Shown: in pieces, positions 11,328 through 21,449 of the stretch
Position numbering within the stretch: position 1 is the stretch's first letter
How the letters are laid out: each line of letters starts with the position of its first letter
Source of the DNA: Apostichopus parvimensis
Taxonomy: Eukaryota; Echinodermata; Holothuroidea; Aspidochirotida; Stichopodidae
Length of the DNA: 29,564 nt
NCBI GenBank assembly: GCA_000934455.1
Contig: KN882863.1
Coordinates: 12,207 to 41,770 of the forward strand
Direction: 5' to 3'
The notes under the pieces: generated by a model
What the model was told of the DNA's origin: nothing
The model's input: the letters and a program-made list of their open reading frames with translations, nothing else
Databases searched by the model: none
Made by a program: the position numbers and the translations under genes

Positions 11328-11627
11328 CTTCAAATGTGACGTTTATTGAATGACTCAATCCACTACTCAAACAGGTGTATATTCCATTATCTTCTGCTGT
11401 AGGGTTTATAATTACAAGACGAAAGACAGAAGTGTCATGGGATCGTTCTCCCTGCGTATCTTCGCCGTTCTTTCTTATCCGTGTATCCCCACTTAACTGT
11501 GCACTGTTTAATCGATTCCTGCAACTGATGGTCACCTCATCAATCGGGGTTACTAATACAAACTTGCCAGATGGACTAATTGTTAATGCCGTTGTCGGTG
11601 AAATGTCCATATGTAACTGAGAGATAT
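11328..11627 (-). CDS. Ig-like domain exon, module 1
   Basis: A 300-bp phase 1-1 exon (acceptor TTACAG|AT, donor G|GTAAGTGT) encoding one Ig domain of about 100 residues. The B-strand Cys is in VTISCRNR and the F-strand signature is DNGIYTC, preceded by LVIINPTAED. A W on strand C is not evident, as in many I-set-like invertebrate Ig domains. It opens with ISQLHM, matching the TSQLQV opening of the equally long Ig exon at 3718-4017. Both follow a related CCP, so the two are module duplicates. Confidence 0.92.
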
Positions 11628-11914
11628 CTGTAAGAGCGTAAAACTTAATATCAACAATACATTGGTTATCATTTGATCAAGTTAAACCAGCTGGCAGCGT
11701 TACACGTTATAATAATAATCAGCATTTATTTTTACGACGCTTAAGCGACCACAAATGTGGGAGAAACCCGCAAGAACTTATGGATTACAAATTACACGTC
11801 GGGTGGCTTCTAATTCAACATGTTTTAACTCAAATTTGGAATCTTTTCAATTTAGAAAGTCATTTCAGATGTGAAAACCGTAGATTGCGCTTGGATGAAA
11901 AACCCACCTTACTA

Positions 11915-12005
11915 TGACCCGGTCGGGTTTTGAACCGGAACCTCCCGATTACTAAGCCTAATTGCTTCAAATGACACCGCCTTTATCCACTCGGCTACAG
12001 CACCG
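11915..12005 (-). repeat. tRNA-like sequence (Leu/Ser type), SINE or pseudogene
   Basis: Read on the minus strand, this has an A box (TAGCCGAGTGG), an extra-arm-length middle and a B box (GGTTCAAAACC), so it resembles a long-variable-arm tRNA such as Leu or Ser. The T stem has a mismatch and the acceptor stem does not pair well, so a functional tRNA is unlikely. It may be the head of a SINE ending near 11905. Confidence 0.5.
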
Positions 12006-12090
12006 GCATTATACAATTCTATTTACACCGCGTCATTTACATTACAACTTGAAGAGTTAACCCGGCAAGATATTCAAGACAGATTTAAAG

Positions 12091-12862
12091 AAACAGCTAA
12101 AGACACATCGAGGAGTTGACTTATTTCAAGAACAGTCTCAAGATTTTATGTAGCAGCTAAAGGCACATTGAGGAGTTGACTTATTTCAAGAACAGTCTCA
12201 AGATTTTATATAGCAGCTATAGGCACATTGAGGAGTTGAATTATTTCAAGAACAGTCTCAAGATTTTATGTAGCACCTATATAGGCATATGAGGAGTTGA
12301 ATTATTTCAAGAACAGTCTCAAGATGTTATGTAGCAGCTATAGACACATCGAGGAGTTGAATTATTTCAAGAACAGTCTCAATATTGTATGTAGCAGCTA
12401 TAGGCACATTGAGGAGTTGAATTATTTCAAAAATAGTCTCAAGATTTTATGTAGCACCTATATAGGCATATGAGGAGTTGAATGATTTCAAGAACAGTCT
12501 CAAGATGTTATGTAGCAGCCATAGGCACATTGGGGATTTGAATTATTTCAAGAACAGTCTCAATATTGTATGTAGCAGCTATAGGCATATGAGGAGTTGG
12601 ATTATTTCAAGAACAGTCCCAATACTTTATGTAGCAGCTATAGACACATTGAGGAGTTGAATGATTTCAAGAACAGTCTCAAGATTTTATGTAGCAGCTA
12701 AAGGCACATCTAGGAGTTGAATTATTTCAAAAACAGTCTCAATATTGTATGTAGCAGCTATAGGTATATGAGGAGTTGGATTATTTCAAGAACAGTCCCA
12801 ATACCTTATGTAGCAGCTATAGACACATCGAGGAGTTGAACTATTTCAAGAACAGTCTCAAG
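12091..12862. repeat. 60-bp minisatellite, about 13 copies
   Basis: Tandem array of a 60-61-bp monomer; landmarks per copy are TATTTCAAGAACAGTC, then TAGCAGCTATAGGCACAT and GAGGAGTTGA. Variant monomers recur about 180 bp apart: the TAGCACCTATATAGG type at 12271 and 12452, the ACAGTCCCAATA type at about 12613 and 12793. This indicates trimer-level duplication. It sits in the intron between the module 1 CCP and Ig exons. Confidence 0.92.
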
Positions 12863-13612
12863 TGTAATGAGGGAATTCATGATCTTTAAATGAATTTATT
12901 GCGCACCTATAGTCATGTATTTATATGTTATCCGGCAGGCAACCATGGTAGGAAACCATGAATTAATAATACGCTTTATAATGAGGTTAGAATGGTACAG
13001 TGCATGGTAAAGTATTGTTAATATATTGATATGAATTCGTCCGTGTTTGGTGTAAAATATAGAAATGAGTCAAAATGGATGATTTCATTCAACACATCAA
13101 TTGTTGTAACTCTTAAGAAATGTATGGTTATTGCAATTGCGTTTACGACTTTCATAGATATGTGAATTTTTGTAGTCTTACGCTTTGTATTTGAAGTCCA
13201 TTTCATATAGAACATGTAACTATCATTCTTTTACAATTTATCGCAGCGAAAATGAAAACTGATTGACAGCCAGCAAGGAGTGAGCAGAAGAAAGAGGCAT
13301 AGTCTGTTTTATATTGATGCTTTTTATAGATAAACCACTATGCTGGGAAAGTCTTTGCCGTTATTTCAGTTTTCGTGAATGATTTATGTTTCATCGGGTC
13401 ACCATTGTCCACGCTAGATTATATCGGAATTCATTTGGAACTCTTTCAAGCACAATCGGGGTGCCCGGTAATTATGCTGAATCTTCGTCGCAAGCATGCA
13501 AAACAGGATACGTTAATATTATAGCAGTGTTAAAATACCTTACAATAACATTCAATGTACTTGCGGATGCATGTGTGTATGCAATTTATTGTGTTCATGC
13601 AGTTTTCCTTAC
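12863..13612 (-). other. Intron, nothing recognised
   Basis: AT-rich DNA between the minisatellite and the module 1 CCP donor. Short frames on both strands have no domain similarity. Confidence 0.45.
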
Positions 13613-13822
13613 CACACCTTGGAGCACTACCAGTCCATTCGCCGCCGGTCCGTGTTCCACGTTGGCATCGCCGTCTGTTTGAACCAACATGTAATTGATA
13701 TCGTGGATCTTCACACTTTGAATGAATCTCTTCAGCTTGATTGAACGCTGTGCGATCTCCAATCGGATCGTTATCTCCGACGAAGTAAAGAACATTGGGA
13801 TTGATTTGTGGCCTTGGACAAC
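13613..13822 (-). CDS. CCP/sushi exon, first of CCP-Ig module 1
   Basis: A 210-bp exon, acceptor TGTAG|GT, donor G|GTAAGGAA. Cys lie in GCPRP, SKCEDPRYQ, RRCQRG and APRC, with GEWTGSAPRC at the end. It is clearly related to the CCP exon at 4245-4457, which shares CED-x-RYQ and GEWT-x-x-APRC and also precedes an Ig exon. The insertion of several residues (GTRTG) between the third Cys and Trp is unusual for a CCP. Confidence 0.91.
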
Positions 13823-14503
13823 CTACACATCAATAAACAATATATTCCAGATATATTCAGACTGCGTAAAGGTTTGTCAATGTTAAAAGATAAATAATTC
13901 GTTCGCTAAAAAGCTTTACACATCCCGAAGTTACAGATACAGGCCATTGACTTTCCAAGTGGTCTACCATTCAGATGCATATTTAAACATTTATATTATC
14001 GTTCAAAGTAAAAAAATCGAAGATGCACACGGGCAAAATAGTAGAGAGGGTCACAACCGAATCACAAATACATTCTAATGACAAAGTTATCAATTAATGG
14101 ACACCAACTAATCCTTTATATTATTAATCAGGAGTCTCAACAACACCCACTAACCACATTTAATCTTCACTCGTTCTTCACTGAAATTAGTTAGCTTAGT
14201 TCTAGAAAGTCGGGTGTCAACTACATTCTAAAGTTCAATTTCTGCACTCTATAACACCTGAGACAAGAAGTGCTTACACACACGAATGAAGTCACAAACG
14301 ATTTTAAACAAAGGCGGCAAAGACCGTCGTCGTTTTGAAAGAAAGAAAAACACATTTGAAAAGCGTGACTATTTTGGCGGGTTTTCGGTTTAAATAGACA
14401 CCACGATAGTGTACCGTCATTTTCCTATGAATCATATTATTTTAGAAAGCACTATAGAACTTCATAATTTTATTACGAAATGTCAGTAAATAACAACACT
14501 TAC
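13823..14503 (-). other. Intron, nothing recognised
   Basis: A 681-bp intron between the six-Cys CCP-like exon and the module 1 CCP exon. Only AT-rich unique-looking sequence was seen. Confidence 0.5.
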
Positions 14504-14731
14504 TTGATCCACAATCTGAAAGTCTCACTCTTGTATCGTCATTATTTAATTTACCGGTCCTCTGTTCACACCTATAATAGTGGGGTCCATAGCGAATGTT
14601 TCTAGCGTTACATTCTACATACAAATAGTATTCCGTGATACAGCCACCAGGAGCCACTGTGCCCGACTGTACCCGATATCTACCGTTCGCTAATGATCTA
14701 GGAACAACACATCCATTGTCACATGGATCAC
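14504..14731 (-). CDS. Six-cysteine CCP-like exon lacking Trp
   Basis: A 228-bp phase 1-1 exon (acceptor CGTCAG|GT, donor A|GTAAGTGT) encoding 76 residues. It resembles a CCP (RSLANGRY near the start, VECNAR, YRCEQR, SDC at the end) but has two extra Cys (CDNGC at the start and GGC in the middle) and no Trp before the last Cys. The extra pair could form a third disulphide. It directly follows the lectin-like domain. I regard it as a divergent CCP; a different small Cys-rich fold is possible. Confidence 0.82.
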
Positions 14732-15025
14732 CTGACGAGAAATGAAGTAATGAATATAATCATGGTGAATCTGACGCAATTTTTAAACTTCATTACATTT
14801 CAGACATGTCTAAATAAGTAAGACTGCATGGGGGATGGGGTGACAGTGTGTTTTGACGTTTTTTTATTTATAGAATTGAACTACAACTATATATTACCGA
14901 AATTTCCCTTACATTGTGTTTATTACATTTCATAGAATGTTTAGTGTTAAAGTTTGACTAGCTTTACCATGCATTAATGGTGATACTGTTTAGGGACAGC
15001 ACGACGAAAGAAGAGGAAGAAATAC

Positions 15026-15247
15026 CTAAAAGATCTCCAAAGATCTGAACTTCACATAATACGAGAGAAACGGATGATCCAGTATGATCCACACTGACAA
15101 AGCGACCTTCAACATTTCCATTCAATGTAATTCTTACTGGATTACTGCTGACATCGGTTACACGACCTACGAGGGTATTTTGAGTGATCTCAGATCCTGA
15201 TTCCTGTCCAACTCTTACTTCTGCATTTAAGAGTGTTCTCCGATCAT
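15026..15247 (-). CDS. Fucolectin/F5-8C domain, exon 3 of 3
   Basis: A 222-bp exon, acceptor CCATCAG|AT, donor G|GTATTTCT. It encodes the C-terminal half of the domain: LLNAEVRVG, then GRVTD, GRFVSV and the closing LCEVQIFG, all at canonical FTP positions. The fucose-binding motif known in F-type lectins (His, then Arg-x-Asp, then Arg/Lys) is not intact across exons 1-3: Gln replaces His, and the loop before LLNAEV is shortened to HHDDRR without the adjacent Cys pair. The fold is likely kept but fucose binding is uncertain (inference). Confidence 0.9.
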
Positions 15248-17307
15248 CTGATGGTTCAAATTTGAGATGTTATTTACTCTGTTTCATTTTATTCATATTT
15301 GAAAATGCCAAATCAGAAGGCATGAAGCAACAACGAAGAGTATAGAACAAGTCATTTTGATGTTAGCGTGACTGTATAGGACCTCTAAGATAAATTAAAA
15401 TTCATAGCTGTGATGTTTGTACACGATATGAATCGAGGTACTACTTACAAGGAGCGGTGAGCAGTTCACAATTGCTTTGATAGAAAATCGTAACATTGTA
15501 AGAGTGCAACTACTTCTGAAGTCGACATCTTACATCGCCCAAAGCTTACTGGTTAGGGTCTTTACGAAAGAAGATATTTGCGTGTCTCCAAATTATGTGC
15601 TCTCCGTTCTACCTAGATTAAAACTGCTGATAACATTTTTGTACCCAATAGCCCTTTGCCGTTCACCGTTATGCAAGGCGCTACTGGGTTATGGGTGGTT
15701 CGGAGGGATCAAGGCAAAGAGAAAAAAAAATTATATGATGACTGATGACTGACGTACGTGAGAACAAGTGTTACAATGTGACGCCCTATGACGCATAACA
15801 ATTAGTACGAAGATATAATTGTTCGACCATAAATCTAGTACATAGTACACAACTAAGTGTTATAGCTACTTCATGAGCTAAGGTCCGGAGACGTTTTCGG
15901 TCTTCTCGTACTGTCTGTCAAATCATGTTGGGGACAAGCGTTCCTGACCCTAATAGCTTTAACTAATTGATCTCTGTTTTAGGTGGAGGAGATTGCTTTT
16001 GCTCTTATTAGTGTTACACTTTCCCTTCACATCAATGCCCGATTGGCTTTAAATCCATTTTGCGACTACCAAGCTGGATGAGACCAAGCTGCAGGCAGCC
16101 TGGCGGGGCTCTTCATCTCTCTTCGGAGCTGGCTTGTAGGAGGATGAGGGCTGGAGCTGTTCAATTTGGGACTGAATGTTTTGACGTCAAAAGTCGAAAT
16201 TCTTCCAATTCTCGGACGTGATGTGACAAAAAAAGCACACGGGTCCTCCCGGCCAAAAACGCAAGGTTGTGCACATTTGATCGGTGCTGCCTTGTTCAGA
16301 TTACATCGTTGGTATGACAAGAAATTATGAAGTAAAACATTATATCCATGTACGCGATGATGTATCGATAATGATACACCAGAACAACTGGATACTGCAG
16401 TAGTGGCCGGTCCCACTAACCCGATGTTTCGAAGCCTAACATGGCACGACTGCACCCATAAGTAAGAACGGGGAGAGCTCTCCTCTTATGTACGTAGACC
16501 AGCAGCCTACTTTCCTAGACTCACGAGGGCACACCGCGAGACCCGTATTAGCTAGCATCAAGGATACAGTTTATTATTATTGTTATGCGTTCACAACGTT
16601 TTGACAGCAGTTAAGCTACCTAAAAATATCCCGGGGAAAATTCCAAATCCCAGTCCTCTGAATACAGTAATTACTAACAGTCGTTAGAGTACTTGTGAAG
16701 ACTTAGTGCGCTAGGCTAATTGGCCTAGCTAGCGCGCGAAATAGGGCGTGACTATTACAACAATACATGAAACTCTGATTGCAATAACAATAACTTTATG
16801 AAAATGTGCGATCAGTGTACGTACACCGTGGTAAAACGTTCACGTCGGGGACTACTTGGCCAGGTGTACCATACATCAAAACCTTTTCCAGAATTTCAGG
16901 ACTGAGAAACACGTCACGGATTGTTATACCCCCAGTGCGGGGAGTTACAAAATTACGCCTTGGCGTAACTGATACTTACACACACGTTATTATGAAACGC
17001 TGCGTCACCGGGAGAAAAAGACATGTTAAAAAAACGAAATTTTCAACTCAGTGCTTCTAGTAGGTGAAGAGAGGAAGTTCTGGGAATCTTGCGACTTCTT
17101 AAAAACAATTTCGAAACGCTGCAAAATAGATGAAATCCATGCATGCCAGAACACGCGTTGGAATAGTAGATTGGAAGGAAGAGGGTAGCGACCCGTAGAG
17201 GATAATTGGGGGCGCAGAGCAAGAATATTAGCAGTTGTTATAGTCTAAGAAGATTGGAGTGCCTATATTTGGAGTCAGATGAAAGAGGAGTGAAGTAAAT
17301 TAGTTAC
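15248..17307 (-). other. Large intron inside the fucolectin-like domain
   Basis: A 2,060-bp intron splits the domain. The part from about 15870 to 17000 is richer in G+C and contains a 129-codon minus-strand frame (16066-16455) that I do not recognise. At 16708-16737 an imperfect palindrome (GCGCTAGGC ... GCCTAGCTAGCGC) is present. The G+C shift suggests an old insertion, but no terminal repeats or element proteins were identified. Confidence 0.4.
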
Positions 17308-17382
17308 CATGGTGATAAATTTGTATTTCTCTCACAGCAAACTTGGCTCCCAAGTCGACAAACCACCACTGGTTTGTTGTTT
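17308..17382 (-). CDS. Fucolectin/F5-8C domain, exon 2 of 3
   Basis: A 75-bp exon that is too short for a routine reading-frame scan. Acceptor GTTACAG|AA, donor G|GTAACTAA. It encodes 25 residues containing NQWWFVDLGA, the signature WW-x-VDLG core of F5-8C/FTP domains, then a beta strand IQIYHH. The phase is 1-1 and the joined codon with the next exon is GAT (Asp), giving HHDDRR. The match to the family core plus phase continuity with both neighbours makes the exon secure despite its size. Confidence 0.9.
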
Positions 17383-18487
17383 CTGTAACAAAAGAAAACA
17401 AAAAGGAAAATCAATGTAGCAAGTTTTACAGGCCGATATAGGAATGGAAAACAGTTCAATCTTAATGTTAGTTTTTGGTCAATTGGGTGATGTAATGTAC
17501 TGCGACATGAGCAACAGTGTCTTTATTAACGTTCTAGAGCAATTCCCGTGGTATGTATTTTGAAAATAGAGATAATAACTTTAATAATATGAATTAATTC
17601 TGATTTAATGTCAAAAGTTTGATACAATTATTTTTTTTGTTTGCTTCTGTAAATCGTATGTAAACTCAGAAGATTTACATCAATTTTGTTCTGTGTTTGT
17701 GTGAAGGGGGGGGGGGGGAAGGGGTGAGTCTATTCAACCATCTTCTTGTGTTATATGTCGTAACAAATAACACCGTAAATGAGGACAGCAAATTTAATGC
17801 CAGAGTATTACTGTGCAAAAATAGTAAAAAAGTTGTCACTGAGTCAAACGTATTAAGTCGCATGAATATAGTCGCCTGATTTGAAGGATAAACGATTTCT
17901 CCAAACCTTTAAGTCGTTAATATTATCGACAAAGATGCAAGATTTGGATTTTAGTTCCATCGGTGTTGAGTAATTCCGTTCATAAATCGAAGATTACGTG
18001 GCAAGGGACGAATATAATTGATTATTATAGATTGCCAAGTTGCAAAGATTGCAAAGAGTAAAAACATTTTAAAGATATAAATGTCAGAAAAAAATAACAT
18101 GAACGTAACACCGTGTAGTAGGAAGTTATATAGATTATTACATGCTGCATATAGAACAACAGGTATAGGTTCTTAACCTCCGTATCTATAGTATGGAATG
18201 AAACCTATGAGATATATTCATACAAAATAATAGGGTCGTGGAATAAGAAGAATATTTGGTATTGCATATTTATACTGTCCAAACTTTGAATAAACGAAGA
18301 TTTCAATAATTTCCAAGTTTTATGATATTTTATGAACATTTTGTATGCCAATATGCAACAAGACGCCATTTTCATTTACACAATGCAGTCATAATTTGGT
18401 ATATTTCTACAGCTCGTTGAAAAGATCGTTCAAATGAAACCATATTTTCGCACATTGGTCAAACTATCAAAGAGTTATGAGGCTTCA
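17383..18487 (-). other. Intron with poly-G tract
   Basis: AT-rich intron with a 13-G run (17706-17718) followed by AAGGGG. Nothing else recognised before the 63-bp minisatellite begins. Confidence 0.45.
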
Positions 18488-18582
18488 CTGCAGTATCCCC
18501 GCCTATCCCAAACAGACTAGGCCTCATGTTAGACCCCACTAAACTACTGTATCCCCGCCTATCCAAATGAAAGGAACAGACC

Positions 18583-18955
18583 ATAGGCGTAGGAGGCAGG
18601 GGGGCTGGGGGGCTGCAGCCCCCCCAACCAAAAATTTTTGTGAAAATTCGGGCAATATGCTGAGAATTTTTTGGGCACCTACCTACTGTAAGAAAAATTA
18701 ATTTGCAATGTGATTTTCACTGGTTAAACTTATATTATTATCATCATTATTATTGTAACGACTTGCCCAATAATTGTATCTAATATGGAAGAGTAATAAG
18801 ACGGAAAATGATTGAATGTTATTGGCATGCGATGAATGCCTATATGATATGCACATTCACATGGTGAAAGCGCGCGAAGCGCGCGAAAAATGTTGGTTAT
18901 ATTTTTCGGGCAAGTCGTTACAGCCCCCCCCCCCCCCCCCCCCTCCTACGCCTAT
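18583..18955. mobile_element. Short TIR element with poly-C end
   Basis: A 373-bp element with perfect 14-bp terminal inverted repeats ATAGGCGTAGGAGG and CCTCCTACGCCTAT. Near the left end a G-rich/C-rich stem (GGGGGGCTGCAGCCCCCCC) and at the right end a 20-C run are present; an internal palindrome CGCGCGAAGCGCGCG lies near 18870. It is inserted in a minisatellite unit. Flanks share only (C/T)AGACC, so any target duplication is imperfect. No coding capacity: a non-autonomous DNA transposon. Confidence 0.75.
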
Positions 18956-19037
18956 TAGACCAGGCCTCATGTTAGACTACTGTATCTCCGCCTATCCAAA
19001 TGAAAGGAACAGACCAGACCTTATGTTAGACACCACT

Positions 19038-19087
19038 NNNNNNNNNNNNNNNNNNNNNNNNNNNNNNNNNNNNNNNNNNNNNNNNNN
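19038..19087. other. Assembly gap (50 N)
   Basis: Fifty Ns. The 94 bp before the gap (18944-19037) are repeated identically at 19109-19202 after it, so the join is unreliable. Confidence 0.99.
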
Positions 19088-19214
19088 CCCCCCCAAATCA
19101 ACTTAGGCTCCTACGCCTATTAGACCAGGCCTCATGTTAGACTACTGTATCTCCGCCTATCCAAATGAAAGGAACAGACCAGACCTTATGTTAGACACCA
19201 CTAAACTACTGTAT

Positions 19215-19684
19215 TCTCCTTCAAGCTTGTCTCAAATCTTTTCTACCAGAACGGGCTCTTACCACTCCACATTTATGTTTTTATAATCTCCAATTCTTGC
19301 TCCTGGGAGTCATAGACAATTTCATTTCAAGCGCAGTCATCTGTGATGAAGGGTTATTGAGTTACACAGTGACTGCGGCAGTTCCTCGTAGTTGCTAGGT
19401 TTAACAAGCAAAATCGTTCAAAATGTGGAGTTTTAAAACATATCACTGCTCATAGAGAGTCGAAACTTTATATTATTTTTTTTATATTTAAATGCAACTA
19501 TTTGAATGACTGGTAACATGTTTAATGTACATCAAAAGTTGGTCCATTCTTCCACGATGTGCATTTGTGGTGATATCCGTGAGGTTATATAGAAATAGAT
19601 ACACATTAGCATATGCGTCTTGTTAAAACATGCATATCAATATACCAATTCAAATCGACGAATCCACTTCACCGCTAAACTCAC
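19215..19684 (-). other. Intron, nothing recognised
   Basis: Unique-looking AT-rich intron between the minisatellite and the first fucolectin-like exon. Confidence 0.5.
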
Positions 19685-19792
19685 GTGTTTGTGAACATCT
19701 TCCATCTTCAACTGTTAGGCCATTTACTGCCAGGTCGGCTCCACTGTCTCCGTACGCATCCGTTCCTTGATATGCTCTCTTATCTTTCGCAA
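19685..19792 (-). CDS. Fucolectin/F5-8C domain, exon 1 of 3
   Basis: A 108-bp exon, acceptor TTTTCAG|TT, donor C|GTGAGTTT. It encodes the N-terminal third of a fucolectin-tachylectin-pentraxin (FTP) or discoidin-type domain: AKDKRAYQG, then GADLAVNG and DGRCSQT. In this family the equivalents are a K-x-AxQ strand, an AVDG motif and a Cys-x-His-Thr. Here the third has Gln where His is usual. The split codon with the next exon is CAA (Gln). Confidence 0.9.
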
Positions 19793-20079
19793 CTGAAAAT
19801 GACAATAATAGGTTCAACACATGAAATACGTTGTCAAAGAATGACAAGGACGCAACGACGATTTATGTATTTACATGAACTTGCAGTTGTATTTAATGCT
19901 CTGAACAATGAAAATACTTTCTGAATTTCCGGTATTTTTTATTTTGTGATGCATAGTTTACGCCTTTGTGTTATATTTTATAACATTAAGGAAAGCAGAT
20001 TATATGCAAGTGGATGCATTAAAATGTTAATCATATTACCAACAAGTAGTTTTCTTAGTAGAGAGTCAACGTTTCTCAC

Positions 20080-20262
20080 CATTAACAAGACATTTTCCCA
20101 CGGGAGGATTCCAAGTTCCATTATCACATATTGATGTCATACTTCCTATAAGAACAGTGTCGTTGACGCATGTAACTGTCAGGTCTGATCCGTGGACGTA
20201 TGACCGATCATCAAAATATATTATTTCTCTGCCTTCTTCATCAAGTACTGGCCAGCAGTTTG
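20080..20262 (-). CDS. CCP/sushi exon 10
   Basis: A 183-bp exon, acceptor CAATAG|CA, donor G|GTGAGAAA. It encodes a CCP with Cys in NCWPV, VTCVND, ICDNGTW and GKCL. The last residues (LVN) followed by the next exon give VNVAK, the characteristic opening of the fucolectin/F5-8C domain, so the boundary between the CCP array and the lectin-like domain falls exactly on this splice junction. Confidence 0.91.
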
Positions 20263-20608
20263 CTATTGAAATATACGTATATTTTGTTATTATCGACAAT
20301 ACGTGATGGAGTGGTGTAGCAATAAGTCTATTCAACAATGAGCTTGAACAATAAAATTATGTTTGATCGAGTTATAATCGCTGCCGGGAAGTGATGGTGA
20401 AATATCAATGCTTGTTAACTTCTTCATATGCGGTAATACAATCTCTATGGTTGGATAAGGACACAACTGAGTGGTAACTCTGCAGATTGTATCATTTAAA
20501 TGTTTAATGTTAATATCGCTAATTTAGTATCAGCGCAAAACTTCAGTAAAATTCGACAAAAAGACAGTAGCTTTAAATTATGTTCTCCGTCGTTTCTTCG
20601 GAAGCTGG

Positions 20609-21449
20609 TCACTTCGCCCAACAACCATTTCGCCCAACTGCCATTTCGCCCAACTTTACCATTTCACCCAACCAGCCTGGTTATTTCGCCCAACCAGCCT
20701 GGTCATTTCGCCCAACCAGCCTGGTCATTTCGCCCAACTTTGATTAAATATTATACTTCAATAAGGAAACGTTCGGTAATTATTATATTAAGGAAACTTG
20801 AGGATGGATCAGTGTTTTAGGGGTTAGGTTTGATAGGAAACGTTCGGGAATTGTTAACGTTACGGAATACGAACCGAATATTAAGGAAACATGAAGTCGT
20901 GGTTACAGTCGGTAGGATGGATCAGTGTTTTAGGGGTTAGGTTTGATAGGTTTTTATGGAGACCGATTCCCCTTTGTTTGTATAACATTAGATTAACATT
21001 ATGTAGAACTAGATAAACACCTTACTGCTGTGAACAATACCCTTGATTAATGCCTGGCGGACTTCATAAACGCTTGACCGAAGTCATCAAGCAGAACAAT
21101 TATTCCACACCGATTCCCCTTTTTTTGTATAATAATATAACTTCCATCGTATGCGTAACCGCCTAAAGTAGTGTAATCCTCCCATTATACCCGAAATAAC
21201 TGCTCAGACTCCGATCGATATCGATCGGACATCACTTTATTTACCTACCACGAAGTAATATAACCCAAAATAAATCAAATTGAACTAGTGAAATAGAAAA
21301 AGTAATATTATTCTGACTGAATATGAGTTACAAAATGGTTGGGCGAAATGACCAACAAGGTTGGGCAAAATGACCATGCTGGTTGGGCGAAATGACCAGG
21401 CTGGTTGGGCGAAATGGCAGTTGGGCGAAATGGTTGTTGGGCGAAGTGA
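20609..21449. mobile_element. Foldback element with repeat-built inverted arms
   Basis: An 841-bp element whose ends are perfect 46-bp inverted repeats (20609-20654 and 21404-21449, beginning TCACTTCGCCCAACAACC). Each arm continues for about 130 bp as tandem copies of a near 22-bp unit, CATTTCGCCCAACCAGCCTG, in opposite orientation. The centre is AT-rich with a 37-bp perfect direct repeat and no coding capacity. The 9-mer CGTTTCTTC occurs outside both ends (20591-20599, 21458-21466) and may be the target duplication, though 7-9 unmatched bases intervene. It resembles a non-autonomous foldback/MITE-type DNA transposon. Confidence 0.8.
20801..20950 (+). repeat. 37-bp direct repeat pair in foldback element
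   Basis: The 37 bp at 20801-20837 (AGGATGGATCAGTGTTTTAG onward) recur exactly at 20914-20950, 113 bp apart, within the centre of the foldback element. A second loose pair, ACCGATTCCCCTTT, occurs near 20958 and 21108. Confidence 0.85.

Larger units (their letters stand above)
18488..19214. repeat. 63-bp minisatellite, interrupted by element and gap
   Basis: Repeats of a unit near 63 bp with landmarks CTACTGTATCCCCGCCTATC, AAATGAAAGGAACAGACC and CATGTTAGAC-CCACTAAA. Units start near 18488, 18544, 18977 and 19141. The second unit is split by a 373-bp TIR element, and a third is broken by a run of N. The true copy number is unknown because of the gap. Confidence 0.75.

Noticed and set aside
12091..12862. 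Considered as a CRISPR-like array
   Set aside because: Monomers are contiguous and diverge throughout, with no unique spacers, and the DNA is eukaryotic.
16066..16455. A 129-codon minus-strand frame in the intron that splits the lectin-like domain
   Set aside because: No domain, signal peptide or phase-1 borders; G+C-shifted DNA gives long frames by chance.
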